In this document: in pieces, positions 9,231-19,068 of the stretch
Numbering within the stretch: position 1 is the first letter of the stretch
How the letters are laid out: every line of letters begins with the position of its first letter
Assembly (NCBI RefSeq): GCF_014698305.1
Contig: NZ_JACJST010000001.1
Span: forward strand, 62,001 to 126,000
Direction of reading: 5' to 3'
Source of the DNA: Anabaena lutea FACHB-196
Lineage (GTDB): Bacteria; Cyanobacteriota; Cyanobacteriia; Cyanobacteriales; Nostocaceae
DNA length: 64,000 bases
Notes under the pieces: generated by a model
Databases searched by the model: none
What the model was told of the DNA's origin: nothing
Seen by the model: the letters and a program-made list of their open reading frames with translations, nothing else
Made by a program: the position numbers and the translations under genes

Positions 9231-10241
9231 ATGGCACTCTTAAAAACTGTTGATGCTAAATTATTTCAATCTCAAATTCCCTACAAACCAATGGGAAAAT
9301 ATGTCCATTTCCTCACCATTCGCGTTACCGAATCTTATCCGTTATTCCAAACAGATAGCGAACTAAACAAAGCAAGGGTAAGGGCTGGAGTCAAAGACAA
9401 AAACACCATTAGCCGTCTTTCCATGTTCAAGCGTAAACAATCAACACCAGAAAGATTAGTTGGTAGAGAATTATTACGCAAATACGAATTTATGACAGCA
9501 GAAGAATGTGAATATAACGTATCTTTTGCAATGGATAATCCTGATTGTATTATTTACGGTTTTGCTATTGGAGACTCTGGTTCTGAAAAATCAAAAGTTG
9601 TTGTAGATACTGCATTTTCTATTACAGCTTTTGATGAATCTCATGAAACCTTTACCCTCAATGCACCCTATGAAAATGGAACAATGGCTTCTAAAGGTGA
9701 AGATGGTTCTAAACCAGGTGAAGTTACTAGCAGAATTAACCAACAAGACCACATCAGACCACAGGTTTTCTTCCCTAGTATTGTCACCTTAAAAGATCCC
9801 ACAGAAGCTAATTTCCTTTATGTTTTTAATAACATCCTGAGAACTCGTCACTATGGCGCACAAACAACTCGCACAGGTAGAATTAGAAATGAGTTAATTG
9901 GTGTTGTATTTGCTGATGGAGAAATTACCAGTAACCTGCGTTGGACTCAAGCAATATATGATCAAATGAAGGCTAATAATACCCTCAAATCACCAGATCC
10001 TTTAGATGAAGATGATGTAATTGCTGCTGCGAAAAGTGCAATTGAGAATTTAATGGCTGATGAGTTTATTGTGCATACAGACTTTATTGGTGATGTTTTT
10101 GTACCCCTGTTGAATGAAGTTAAATCCCTCACAAATAACGAGGTTGGAATTAAATCAATTTTGCAAAAAGCTGACGCAGAAGCTAAAGAGTATGCTAGTA
10201 AACATATCAGCAAAAAGAAAACTGCTGCTAAGGCTAAATAA
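9231..10241 (+). CDS. csc2: Type I-D backbone protein Csc2 (Cas7d)
   Basis: 336 residues, the usual Csc2 length. Cas7-family proteins polymerise along the crRNA to form the Cascade backbone. The sequence contains the family's basic RNA-contacting stretch around RHYGAQTTRTGRIRN (about 205-220) and a lysine-rich C-terminal tail. The ATG follows a 187-bp intergenic gap occupied mainly by a MITE-like element. The stop is 5 bp before csc1, the only tight junction among the core cas genes, so Csc2 and Csc1 are likely translated together. Confidence 0.92.
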   Translation: MALLKTVDAKLFQSQIPYKPMGKYVHFLTIRVTESYPLFQTDSELNKARVRAGVKDKNTISRLSMFKRKQSTPERLVGRELLRKYEFMTAEECEYNVSFAMDNPDCIIYGFAIGDSGSEKSKVVVDTAFSITAFDESHETFTLNAPYENGTMASKGEDGSKPGEVTSRINQQDHIRPQVFFPSIVTLKDPTEANFLYVFNNILRTRHYGAQTTRTGRIRNELIGVVFADGEITSNLRWTQAIYDQMKANNTLKSPDPLDEDDVIAAAKSAIENLMADEFIVHTDFIGDVFVPLLNEVKSLTNNEVGIKSILQKADAEAKEYASKHISKKKTAAKAK

Positions 10242-10246
10242 CAGCC

Positions 10247-10954
10247 ATGACTATTATCTACCGTTGTCAATTAGAACTACACGACAGCCTATATTTTGCC
10301 ACCCGTGAAATTGGCAGACTATACGAAACAGAGCCAATAATTCATAATTATGCCCTCTGTTACGCACTTGGTTTAGTTGATAGTTCTATCTACTCAACAA
10401 CCGTTGCTGAAGAACATTCCTATCGCTATTTCTGCCCCGAACAAGTGCCAAAATATGAAGCACATTTAACTCCTTTAAATCAACAAGGAATCTATATAAC
10501 TCCGGCTCGTTCTGTAAATCATGCTGCTATTCTCAATACATGGAAGTATGCAAATAATAACTACCATGTAGAAATGGAGAAAACCCAAAAGAATATTCCT
10601 AGTTTTGGACGAGCAAAAGAAATTGCACCGGAAAGTCAATTTGAGTTTTTTCTAATTGCTCAAAAAGACATCAAATTACCTAAATGGATTCGTTTAGGTA
10701 AATGGATGAGTAAAGCAGAAATTACAGTTGAAAAACTACCACAACCAAAAACCAAAACTGATTTATTCACCTGTACTCATCCTTTAAATCCATTAGATGT
10801 CATGTTTACTAATCAAGTCATTAGCTATGATGTGGTAAATATGCCTCCAGTTAGCCTCATTCAAAATGTGCAAATGCAAGGGGAATATTATGTTTTTGAT
10901 GATATCAAAAATGTAAAACTTCCCAAACAAATGCAATACAGATTTAAGGCTTAA
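10247..10954 (+). CDS. csc1: Type I-D Cas5-like protein Csc1
   Basis: A 235-residue RAMP-fold protein of the Csc1/Cas5d family. It caps the 5' handle of the crRNA and contacts the large subunit. The start MTIIYRCQLELHDSLYFATR is the first strand of the RRM-like fold, and the order csc3-csc2-csc1 is diagnostic for type I-D. The start codon lies 5 bp after the csc2 stop. A C-rich/G-rich hairpin follows the stop before cas6. Confidence 0.9.
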   Translation: MTIIYRCQLELHDSLYFATREIGRLYETEPIIHNYALCYALGLVDSSIYSTTVAEEHSYRYFCPEQVPKYEAHLTPLNQQGIYITPARSVNHAAILNTWKYANNNYHVEMEKTQKNIPSFGRAKEIAPESQFEFFLIAQKDIKLPKWIRLGKWMSKAEITVEKLPQPKTKTDLFTCTHPLNPLDVMFTNQVISYDVVNMPPVSLIQNVQMQGEYYVFDDIKNVKLPKQMQYRFKA

Positions 10955-10964
10955 AATTTTAGAT

Positions 10965-10990
10965 CCCCCCAACCCCCTTAAAAAGGGGGG
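10965..10990. terminator. G/C-run hairpin between csc1 and cas6
   Basis: A run of six C, then AACCCCCTTAAAAA, then six G can form a stem. It lacks a clear U tract, so it may be a dispersed hairpin repeat or attenuator rather than a full terminator; cas6 begins 28 bp later. Confidence 0.45.
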
Positions 10991-11017
10991 CTTTGAAAAA
11001 TTCCTCATCATTAATCT

Positions 11018-11839
11018 ATGCCCCATAGTCTCATCCTCAACATCATCCCCCAATCTCCTATCTACCCCAATTTCCTCACTGGCAGACATTACCACGCCTT
11101 ATTCCTGAATCTGGTGAGTTCTGTGGATAGAAAATTAGGAGATTACCTCCACGAATCAAACGCCGATAAAGCCTTTACTCTCTCACCATTACAGATACAA
11201 AGCAAACATAAAATTCAATCTCTCATCTTGCAATATGCCCATCAAAATCCTATTTCCGCAGGTACTTGTTGTTGGTGGCGAATATCTTTATTAGATGACA
11301 ATTTATTTAGTCAACTCACACCTTTATGGTTGAATCTTAACCCGGAACATCCTTGGCATTTGGGTTCAGCTAATTTATTTATTACCAGCATTCAAGGTAC
11401 ACCCCAATCTACCCAACCTTGGGCTAATGTTTGCACATATCCCCAATTATATGAACAAGCAAGTGAGAAAGAACGGATAATTAATTTCATTTTTTCTACA
11501 CCTGTAGCCTTTCGTCAAGGTGGTTTTGATAACGTTTTACCAACAAGAGAATCTGTTTTTAATAGTTTGTTGAATCGGTGGAATAAATATAGTGGTATTG
11601 AATTAGCTGATATTTCTTTTGAGTCAGTTTATCCTAGTGCTTTCAATATCAGAACTGAGGTTATTAGCAACTATGAAAATAAATTCATTGGTTGTTTAGG
11701 TGAAATTAGTTATCGCATTCTTGGCAATGTGGAAACAATAGGAATTAAACAAATTAACGCATTAGCTAATTTTGCTTTATATGCAGGTATTGGGAGGAAA
11801 ACAACAATGGGTATGGGAATGGTGAGAAGAAAATTGTAG
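11018..11839 (+). CDS. cas6: CRISPR repeat endoribonuclease Cas6
   Basis: A 273-residue double-RRM endoribonuclease that cleaves the pre-crRNA within repeats to leave an 8-nt 5' handle. The family G-rich loop is at the C-terminus (GIGRKTTMGMGM, about 258-270). Candidate catalytic histidines lie in the N-terminal RRM (GRHYHALF near residue 23-30). The TAG stop overlaps the first bases of a 91-bp MITE, so the last few residues and the stop may be set by that insertion. Loci of this type usually encode one Cas6, and only one is seen here. Confidence 0.9.
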   Translation: MPHSLILNIIPQSPIYPNFLTGRHYHALFLNLVSSVDRKLGDYLHESNADKAFTLSPLQIQSKHKIQSLILQYAHQNPISAGTCCWWRISLLDDNLFSQLTPLWLNLNPEHPWHLGSANLFITSIQGTPQSTQPWANVCTYPQLYEQASEKERIINFIFSTPVAFRQGGFDNVLPTRESVFNSLLNRWNKYSGIELADISFESVYPSAFNIRTEVISNYENKFIGCLGEISYRILGNVETIGIKQINALANFALYAGIGRKTTMGMGMVRRKL

Positions 11840-11925
11840 GTTGGGTTGACGCAAGGAAACCCAACATCATCACATTATTAATCAATGTTTTTGTTGGGTT
11901 GCGCTGTCGCTTAACCCAACCTACA
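11835..11925. repeat. 91-bp MITE-like element (TGTAGGTTGGGTT family)
   Basis: The left end TGTAGGTTGGGTT is the reverse complement of the right end AACCCAACCTACA (13 bp perfect). Inner inverted copies AAACCCAACA/TGTTGGGTT are present. A shorter relative (CCCAACA..TGTTGGG) lies at 25698-25731. The TAG stop of cas6 lies inside the left terminus. No open frame is carried. Confidence 0.75.
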
Positions 11926-11971
11926 GATGAATTGTTTTTTATTGTCTTAAAAAGAGAATTGTGAATATTTT

Positions 11972-12580
11972 ATGCTGCCAACTGTCACCTCTGCTGATGA
12001 TTACGTTAATATCGCTTCTTTAAATCAATATTCTTATTGTCCTCATCGTTGTTGGCGGATTCATTGTGCTGGTGAATTCATTGATAATCAATACACTATT
12101 GAAGGCACAAGTTTACATGAACGAGTTCACGCTGTGGGGGAAGTAAATCGTGAGGAAACTTGGCAGATACGGGCAATTTATCTGAAGTCTGACCAATATC
12201 AACTGATTGGTAAATCTGATTTAATTGAATTTGAAAATGGCGAATTTTATCCAATTGAATATAAACGCGGACGTAAAGGAGAATGGGATAATGATGAGTT
12301 ACAAGTTTGCGCTCAGGCTTTGTGTTTGGAGGAAATGACTGGAAAAAATATCAATTCTGGTTATATCTATTATGCTCAAACACATCAACGTAAGTTAGTG
12401 GAAATTACGCCGGAATTACGAGCAAATACCATTGCAACTATTGAATCTGTGCAAATGATGTTGTTTACGGGTGCTATGCCAAAACCTGTGAAAACAAAAC
12501 GCTGCGATGGTTGTAGTCTTTATTCTCGATGTTTGCCTCAAGCTGTTGAGAAGGTTGGGCGTTATAAAGAGGTAAATTGA
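11972..12580 (+). CDS. cas4: Cas4 adaptation nuclease
   Basis: A 202-residue RecB-family exonuclease with an Fe-S cluster, which trims prespacers and selects PAM-proximal ends together with Cas1-Cas2. Cluster cysteines are C23 (in YCPHRC) and C178, C181 and C187 in the C-terminal CDGCSLYSRC motif. Nuclease residues D83 (GKSDLIE), E96 and K98 (IEYKRG) are intact. It sits directly upstream of cas1 and downstream of a MITE. Its start has AAAGAGAATTG upstream. All expected functional residues are present, so active adaptation is plausible. Confidence 0.93.
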   Translation: MLPTVTSADDYVNIASLNQYSYCPHRCWRIHCAGEFIDNQYTIEGTSLHERVHAVGEVNREETWQIRAIYLKSDQYQLIGKSDLIEFENGEFYPIEYKRGRKGEWDNDELQVCAQALCLEEMTGKNINSGYIYYAQTHQRKLVEITPELRANTIATIESVQMMLFTGAMPKPVKTKRCDGCSLYSRCLPQAVEKVGRYKEVN

Positions 12581-12596
12581 TTAGTTTTTAAGTGAG

Positions 12597-12641
12597 GCGG
12601 AGCCTTTTAGCTGCATTCCCAGCCGGAGTCTGGGAACGAGA
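12597..12641. repeat. Partial TCTCGTTCCCA-family repeat
   Basis: Reverse-oriented left half of the element at 9068-9180, including GGCGGAGCCTT and TGGGAACGAGA. It forms a CCCAG..CTGGG hairpin just upstream of cas1. Confidence 0.6.
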
Positions 12642-12666
12642 AATAACTACAAATTGAGGATTAATT

Positions 12667-13668
12667 ATGGGGACTCTTTACGTTACACAAAATGATTCTT
12701 TTATTGGTAAGGTTGATGAACGAATTCATGTGAAGTTTGAAAAGAAAACACTTCAGGATATCCCGTTCATTCATCTTAAAGATGTGGTGGTTTTGGGACG
12801 TGCAACTGTTTCACCTGCTGTTGTTTTTGAGTTAATGAATCGTCATATTCCGTTGTCTTTTATTGATGAAATGGGTCATTATTTGGGACGTTTAGAACCA
12901 GAAATGACTGGTAATATTTTCATTCGGAAGGCACAATGGCAAGCTGCGGGTGAGTCTCCCCAATCTATTCATGCGGTACAAGGTTTTGTGAGGGGGAAGT
13001 TGAAAAATTACCGTCAACTTTTGATGCGTTGTCAACGGGATTCTGATGTTGATTTGTCTAAATATATTACTCGCATTGAACAAACAATTGCTCCCATTGA
13101 TTCAACTCATAATATTAATTCTTTGCGTGGGTTGGAAGGTGCGGGGAGTGGAGCCTATTTTGGTTGTTTTAATCAGTTGATTCGTAACGCGGAATTTACT
13201 TTTACTAAGCGTGTGCGTCGTCCAGCAACAGATCCGGTAAACTCGTTATTGAGTTTTGGTTATTCTTTGTTGCGTCATGATTTGCAAGGGGCTGTGAATA
13301 TTGTGGGGTTTGATCCATATTTAGGATACTTGCATTTTGATCGCTATAATAGACCTTCTTTACCTCTAGATTTAATGGAGGAGTTTCGGCCTTTGGTGGT
13401 TGACTCGGTGGTTTTATCTATTTTGAATAACAAATTATTGACACCAGTGGATTTCGTTACTGAACCTTTAAGCAATGCTGTTTCCCTGACTCCCGAAGGA
13501 CGTAAAACCTTTTTGACACTGTACGAAAAGAAAAAGCAATCGGTGTTTAAACATCCGGTTATGAGTCGTAAATGTACTTATCGAGAAGCTTTTGAGTGGC
13601 AAGCTAGATTACTTGCTAAATACTTAATGGGTGAAACTGATAAGTATCCACCGTTGGTTTTGAAGTAG
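12667..13668 (+). CDS. cas1: Cas1 integrase
   Basis: The 333-residue metal-dependent integrase that, with Cas2, inserts new spacers at the leader end. Conserved active-site residues are visible: E157 in LRGLEGAG, H223 in GYLHFDRYNRP, and E238/E239 in LMEEFRP. The start has a GAGGA ribosome site 8 bases upstream. It follows cas4 and precedes cas2, the standard adaptation order. The protein is complete, consistent with the long array downstream. Confidence 0.96.
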   Translation: MGTLYVTQNDSFIGKVDERIHVKFEKKTLQDIPFIHLKDVVVLGRATVSPAVVFELMNRHIPLSFIDEMGHYLGRLEPEMTGNIFIRKAQWQAAGESPQSIHAVQGFVRGKLKNYRQLLMRCQRDSDVDLSKYITRIEQTIAPIDSTHNINSLRGLEGAGSGAYFGCFNQLIRNAEFTFTKRVRRPATDPVNSLLSFGYSLLRHDLQGAVNIVGFDPYLGYLHFDRYNRPSLPLDLMEEFRPLVVDSVVLSILNNKLLTPVDFVTEPLSNAVSLTPEGRKTFLTLYEKKKQSVFKHPVMSRKCTYREAFEWQARLLAKYLMGETDKYPPLVLK

Positions 13669-13687
13669 CTATTAGCAAGAAGAAAAA

Positions 13688-13718
13688 AGTAGGGGTTTAG
13701 CACTGCTAAACCCCTACT
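13688..13718. repeat. Perfect 31-nt palindrome between cas1 and cas2
   Basis: AGTAGGGGTTTAGCA and its exact reverse complement flank a single C. It would form a 15-bp hairpin in the mRNA, a possible attenuator or processing site between cas1 and cas2. Confidence 0.7.
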
Positions 13719-13747
13719 AATCCTAACTCCTGACTTCTAAATTATTT

Positions 13748-14020
13748 ATGAATGTTGTTGTTTCTTACGATATTTCTGAGGATAAACGCCGTACTAAAAT
13801 CCATAATATCCTCAAGTCTTATGGACAATGGGTGCAGTATAGTATTTTTGAATGTCAGTTGACTGAGACTCAGTATGCTAAACTGCGATCGCGCCTCAAT
13901 AAGCTGATTAAGCCGGATACTGATAGCATTCGCTTTTATTTCCTCTGTGCTTGCTGTTTTGGTAAGGTGGAACGAATTGGTGGTGAACAACCCCTCGATA
14001 CGACGATTTTCTTCGCTTAA
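13748..14020 (+). CDS. cas2: Cas2 adaptation protein
   Basis: A 90-residue ferredoxin-fold protein that dimerises as the scaffold of the Cas1-Cas2 integrase. It starts with the conserved strand MNVVVSYDISEDKRR, including Asp8, and has the typical length. The stop codon abuts the leader region: the leader's 11-bp inverted repeat begins at the next base. It is separated from cas1 by the 31-nt palindrome. Confidence 0.95.
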   Translation: MNVVVSYDISEDKRRTKIHNILKSYGQWVQYSIFECQLTETQYAKLRSRLNKLIKPDTDSIRFYFLCACCFGKVERIGGEQPLDTTIFFA

Positions 14021-14247
14021 TGCGCGAGGGGGTGGGTGTAAAAAATCCGGTTTCTCAAAAAACGCCTGAAACCATTTCTACATAAGGCTTTGCTCGCTTT
14101 TTTCTACCCCGACCCCTCGCGCACCTTACACAGTAAGGCTTTCAGCGTTTTTCACTCTTGACACGATTCCTGAAATGGACTATGATGAGAGCGCTCGCGC
14201 AAACGAACCTTGAAAACTACATATATATAGGCTTTCGGGCTGCCGCA
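14021..14247 (+). promoter_or_regulatory. CRISPR leader with consensus promoter
   Basis: A perfect sigma-70-type promoter is visible: TTGACA at 14158-14163, 17 bp, TATGAT at 14181-14186. Transcription would begin near 14193, about 55 nt before the first repeat. Upstream, an 11-bp inverted repeat TGCGCGAGGGG/CCCCTCGCGCA (14021-14031/14113-14123) can form a long stem and may terminate the cas transcript. AGGCTTT occurs three times (14085, 14136, 14229), the last 12 bp before repeat 1, and could be a leader motif for integration. Confidence 0.7.
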
Positions 14248-17200
14248 GTTGAAATTTCATTTACTCCCTATTAGGGATTGAAAGACTATATTGATGATGC
14301 CAAGAATAGGTGGGAAAGACGTTGAAATTTCATTTACTCCCTATTAGGGATTGAAAGTGCTTCTATATCCTACAGAAATTCCCCTAACGCCAGTTGAAAT
14401 TTCATTTACTCCCTATTAGGGATTGAAAGAGGATGCTGGCAACGCTCTTTTAAAAGCATTTGGCATCAAAGTTGAAATTTCATTTACTCCCTATTAGGGA
14501 TTGAAAGCAAAATCTCACCTACTATTCAAATACTTCTCCCATTTATCCAGTTGAAATTTCATTTACTCCCTATTAGGGATTGAAAGTACGAGTCTCCCAC
14601 GCCGGACATCAAATACTTTGAGGTTGAAATTTCATTTACTCCCTATTAGGGATTGAAAGGAGTTTTAAATCCAAACCAAATTCAGGATTATTCCGTTGAA
14701 ATTTCATTTACTCCCTATTAGGGATTGAAAGACATGAGGTTAATATGTTTCAGGCGTTTGACCCGCCATTGAAGTTGAAATTTCATTTACTCCCTATTAG
14801 GGATTGAAAGTTAGCCATGAATTTAGAACAGATAGGAGCGATCGCTTGTTGAAATTTCATTTACTCCCTATTAGGGATTGAAAGTACCCAATTCCTATTG
14901 ACTATATTAGAGATATTGGAGAAGGTTGAAATTTCATTTACTCCCTATTAGGGATTGAAAGATTAGCGATCGCCTCCAAAAACTTTAATAATTATACTTC
15001 AAGTTGAAATTTCATTTACTCCCTATTAGGGATTGAAAGTTTATCTAGACGCTCAATCTTGGGAGGAGCGTAAAAGAAGTTGAAATTTCATTTACTCCCT
15101 ATTAGGGATTGAAAGGATAAACTCTTCTTTTGTAATTTATAAATACTGTAGTTGAAATTTCATTTACTCCCTATTAGGGATTGAAAGACCGCCAATAGTG
15201 CGCCCAACGCGCAACTCAGAGTTGAAATTTCATTTACTCCCTATTAGGGATTGAAAGTTGCAATTGCTACCCGAAAATTTTCCAAAACGTTGAAATTTCA
15301 TTTACTCCCTATTAGGGATTGAAAGGATAGTGTAAGCTCTTACTGCACAACTCGCCCTGGTTGAAATTTCATTTACTCCCTATTAGGGATTGAAAGTGAA
15401 ACGCTTGATTGATCGCAAGAATAAGAAATTGGGAGTTGAAATTTCATTTACTCCCTATTAGGGATTGAAAGCGCTAAGAAATTTGATTTCAGAAGTGAGA
15501 GATTTACGTTGAAATTTCATTTACTCCCTATTAGGGATTGAAAGTCGCTATCAAAACCAGATGTATTCTGAATATTTACCGCAAGTTGAAATTTCATTTA
15601 CTCCCTATTAGGGATTGAAAGCCCGAAAACTTATGAGTACTCAATAAGCGATCGCCTGTTGAAATTTCATTTACTCCCTATTAGGGATTGAAAGTTTTCA
15701 CCTTTAAAATATGAAATTCTACCAGATTCGGCATAAGTTGAAATTTCATTTACTCCCTATTAGGGATTGAAAGTTAATGCCTTATTTTCTAACTAACTGT
15801 CTGTTAACGGTTGAAATTTCATTTACTCCCTATTAGGGATTGAAAGCTGGTAGAAAGCCGGGGTTTGGTAGGTATGGTAATGTTGAAATTTCATTTACTC
15901 CCTATTAGGGATTGAAAGACTTGGAAAAAGGGACTTTAGCTATTTGGCTCGCGTTGAAATTTCATTTACTCCCTATTAGGGATTGAAAGAGTACCTGCTA
16001 ACGGCTACAAGTCAGCAAAAGGAGTTGAAATTTCATTTACTCCCTATTAGGGATTGAAAGGAAAAAAGAGAGATGGATAGTAAAAATAACGTTAAGTTGA
16101 AATTTCATTTACTCCCTATTAGGGATTGAAAGGCTTTGGCTTCTTCGGTTGCAGACTTGTAATCCGCAGTTGAAATTTCATTTACTCCCTATTAGGGATT
16201 GAAAGTGCTGATGAAATAGAGCAAGGTTTGGATTACTTTGTAGTTGAAATTTCATTTACTCCCTATTAGGGATTGAAAGATAAGATTTCTTGGTTAATTC
16301 GCCAAACCTTTTAGTTGAAATTTCATTTACTCCCTATTAGGGATTGAAAGTAATTCGTTAAGACTTGCTTTATCAGTTGAATACTGTTGAAATTTCATTT
16401 ACTCCCTATTAGGGATTGAAAGGGAAAGCGATAGCAAGATGACTAAATCAGAGGCTGTAGGTTGAAATTTCATTTACTCCCTATTAGGGATTGAAAGTTG
16501 CATTTCTATTTTTTCCTCTTTCGAGTAATGGTTGAAATTTCATTTACTCCCTATTAGGGATTGAAAGTCTCTAGTATTTGTAATTCAGTATCTCCACCAA
16601 ATCCTGGTTGAAATTTCATTTACTCCCTATTAGGGATTGAAAGGTTTATTCTTTCATCAGGCGTTCCAGCGTCTAAAGTTGAAATTTCATTTACTCCCTA
16701 TTAGGGATTGAAAGGTCAGGCACGGATGCTGGTAAAGAGCCGACTCTTTTTAAGTTGAAATTTCATTTACTCCCTATTAGGGATTGAAAGAAATAATCGG
16801 CGTTTCAGTTAAGCACAGTGAAAGTTGAAATTTCATTTACTCCCTATTAGGGATTGAAAGCTTCCGAATCTAAATTTTTTGAGTATAGGGCAGAGTTGAA
16901 ATTTCATTTACTCCCTATTAGGGATTGAAACCAGCAAGGCATTAATAGACGCGTTGAACAAAAAGTTGAAATTTCATTTACTCCCTATTAGGGATTGAAA
17001 CCTAAAAGGCTTAGTTGCTTCTACTAATGGATGAGAAGTTGAAATTTCATTTACCCCCTATTAGGGATTGAAACGCAGTATCTTTCTCTTGCCCAATTAA
17101 AAACCAAGTTGAAATTTCATTTACTCCCTATTAGGGATTGAAACTAATTCCTGATCTGAGCGATCGCCCACCCATCCCGTTGAAATTTCATTTACTCCCT

Positions 17201-18963
17201 ATTAGGGATTGAAACGGACTGACCTTCTTTGATGCCATCCTTAACAGCTTGTTGAAATTTCATTTACTCCCTATTAGGGATTGAAACTGACGTTCGGCAC
17301 GACAAAGTATTGAGCGCAGGTTGAAATTTCATTTACTCCCTATTAGGGATTGAAACGCACGCTAACACTACAAGAATGGTAACTAAAGCATTAGAAGTTG
17401 AAATTTCATTTACTCCCTATTAGGGATTGAAACGTTTACCAAAACTTCAATAAATGAAAATTGTCCCGAATTGGTTGAAATTTCATTTACTCCCTATTAG
17501 GGATTGAAACATGACACATAACAACACTGCTATTGGAACTATTCGTTGAAATTTCATTTACTCCCTATTAGGGATTGAAACTAATTAATACAATTCTTAA
17601 TCCTAAAGTTAGACCTAGTTGAAATTTCATTTACTCCCTATTAGGGATTGAAACAGCTTCTTTTCTTGCTTGCTTAATACGATTAGCAAGTTGAAATTTC
17701 ATTTACTCCCTATTAGGGATTGAAACCCCGAAAACTTATGAGTACTCAATAAGCGATCGCCTGTTGAAATTTCATTTACTCCCTATTAGGGATTGAAACG
17801 GAATTTAAAAACGACCGCATTAATAGCGATCGCTTGTTGAAATTTCATTTACTCCCTATTAGGGATTGAAACTATGTAGGTGATGATTGTTGCATTAGAT
17901 GTACTATGTTGAAATTTCATTTACTCCCTATTAGGGATTGAAACGCTTATTTTCAGGAAGACGTGATAGCCACGGCATGTTGAAATTTCATTTACTCCCT
18001 ATTAGGGATTGAAACTATCTCTAAACGTATAACGATTTTGTATTACGTTTTGTTGAAATTTCATTTACTCCCTATTAGGGATTGAAACTTTTTGGATATT
18101 GATATCCACTATTTCATCAAGAGGAAAGTTGAAATTTCATTTACTCCCTATTAGGGATTGAAACAGTAATCGATGATTTATCTCGTTGGCTATTCATCTG
18201 TGAAGTTGAAATTTCATTTACTCCCTATTAGGGATTGAAACCAGCCATGTCAGTACTTAATAGTTAGATTATCTAATTAGTTGAAATTTCATTTACTCCC
18301 TATTAGGGATTGAAACGGGAATAAATAAATTATTCCAGAAATAAATTAAAGTTGAAATTTCATTTACTCCCTATTAGGGATTGAAACTGCTGAAGTTAGA
18401 TTTTGACTAAATCGCTAAACCCTAGTTGAAATTTCATTTACTCCCTATTAGGGATTGAAACCAAGAATCTGGAAACGATTCCGAAATCTCGGAAAATGAG
18501 GTTGAAATTTCATTTACTCCCTATTAGGGATTGAAACGACGATATCATCGATGAAGCTTGGGATGACTTCTACTCCTGTTGAAATTTCATTTACTCCCTA
18601 TTAGGGATTGAAACAGTGATTCTCTCGCGGCATAAGAATCCTGAATGGTTGAAATTTCATTTACTCCCTATTAGGGATTGAAACGTAAGTCCTTGGTCGT
18701 ATGTGAATACAGCCAAGTGTTGAAATTTCATTTACTCCCTATTAGGGATTGAAACTATGCATCCGCTCTAGCTCTAATTTTCGACCTTCTTGTTGAAATT
18801 TCATTTACTCCCTATTAGGGATTGAAACCTTTTCTGTAAAATTACTGGAAAGGGAGATGTGGCATCTTCAGTTGAAATTTCATTTACTCCCTATTAGGGA
18901 TTGAAACCTCACCTTCCCTATCTTCAGAATTTTCATACCAAGCAATGTTGAAATTTTATTCTG
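14248..18963 (+). CRISPR. Type I-D CRISPR array, 64 full repeats plus decayed end
   Basis: A 37-nt repeat (begins GTTGAAATTTC, ends GGGATTGAAAG or GGGATTGAAAC) with spacers of 31-42 nt. I count 64 full repeats: numbers 1-36 (14248-16860) end in G and numbers 37-64 (16895-18907) end in C. Repeat 39 (17038-17074) has one internal T-to-C change. A degenerate 65th repeat starts at 18947 (GTTGAAATTTTATT) and marks the leader-distal end. The spacer at 15622-15657 is repeated exactly at 17727-17762. Six spacers contain the HIP1 octamer GCGATCGC. Array orientation follows from the leader promoter, the adjacent cas2 and the decayed far end. Confidence 0.98.
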
Positions 18964-19068
18964 AGATGAGCGGACGAACCACCGAGGGAATTAGTAGTAA
19001 CTGAAAAGCTAACAATTACTACCAATTACTCACTTATACAATATGACTATATGACTATTTTGGAAATA

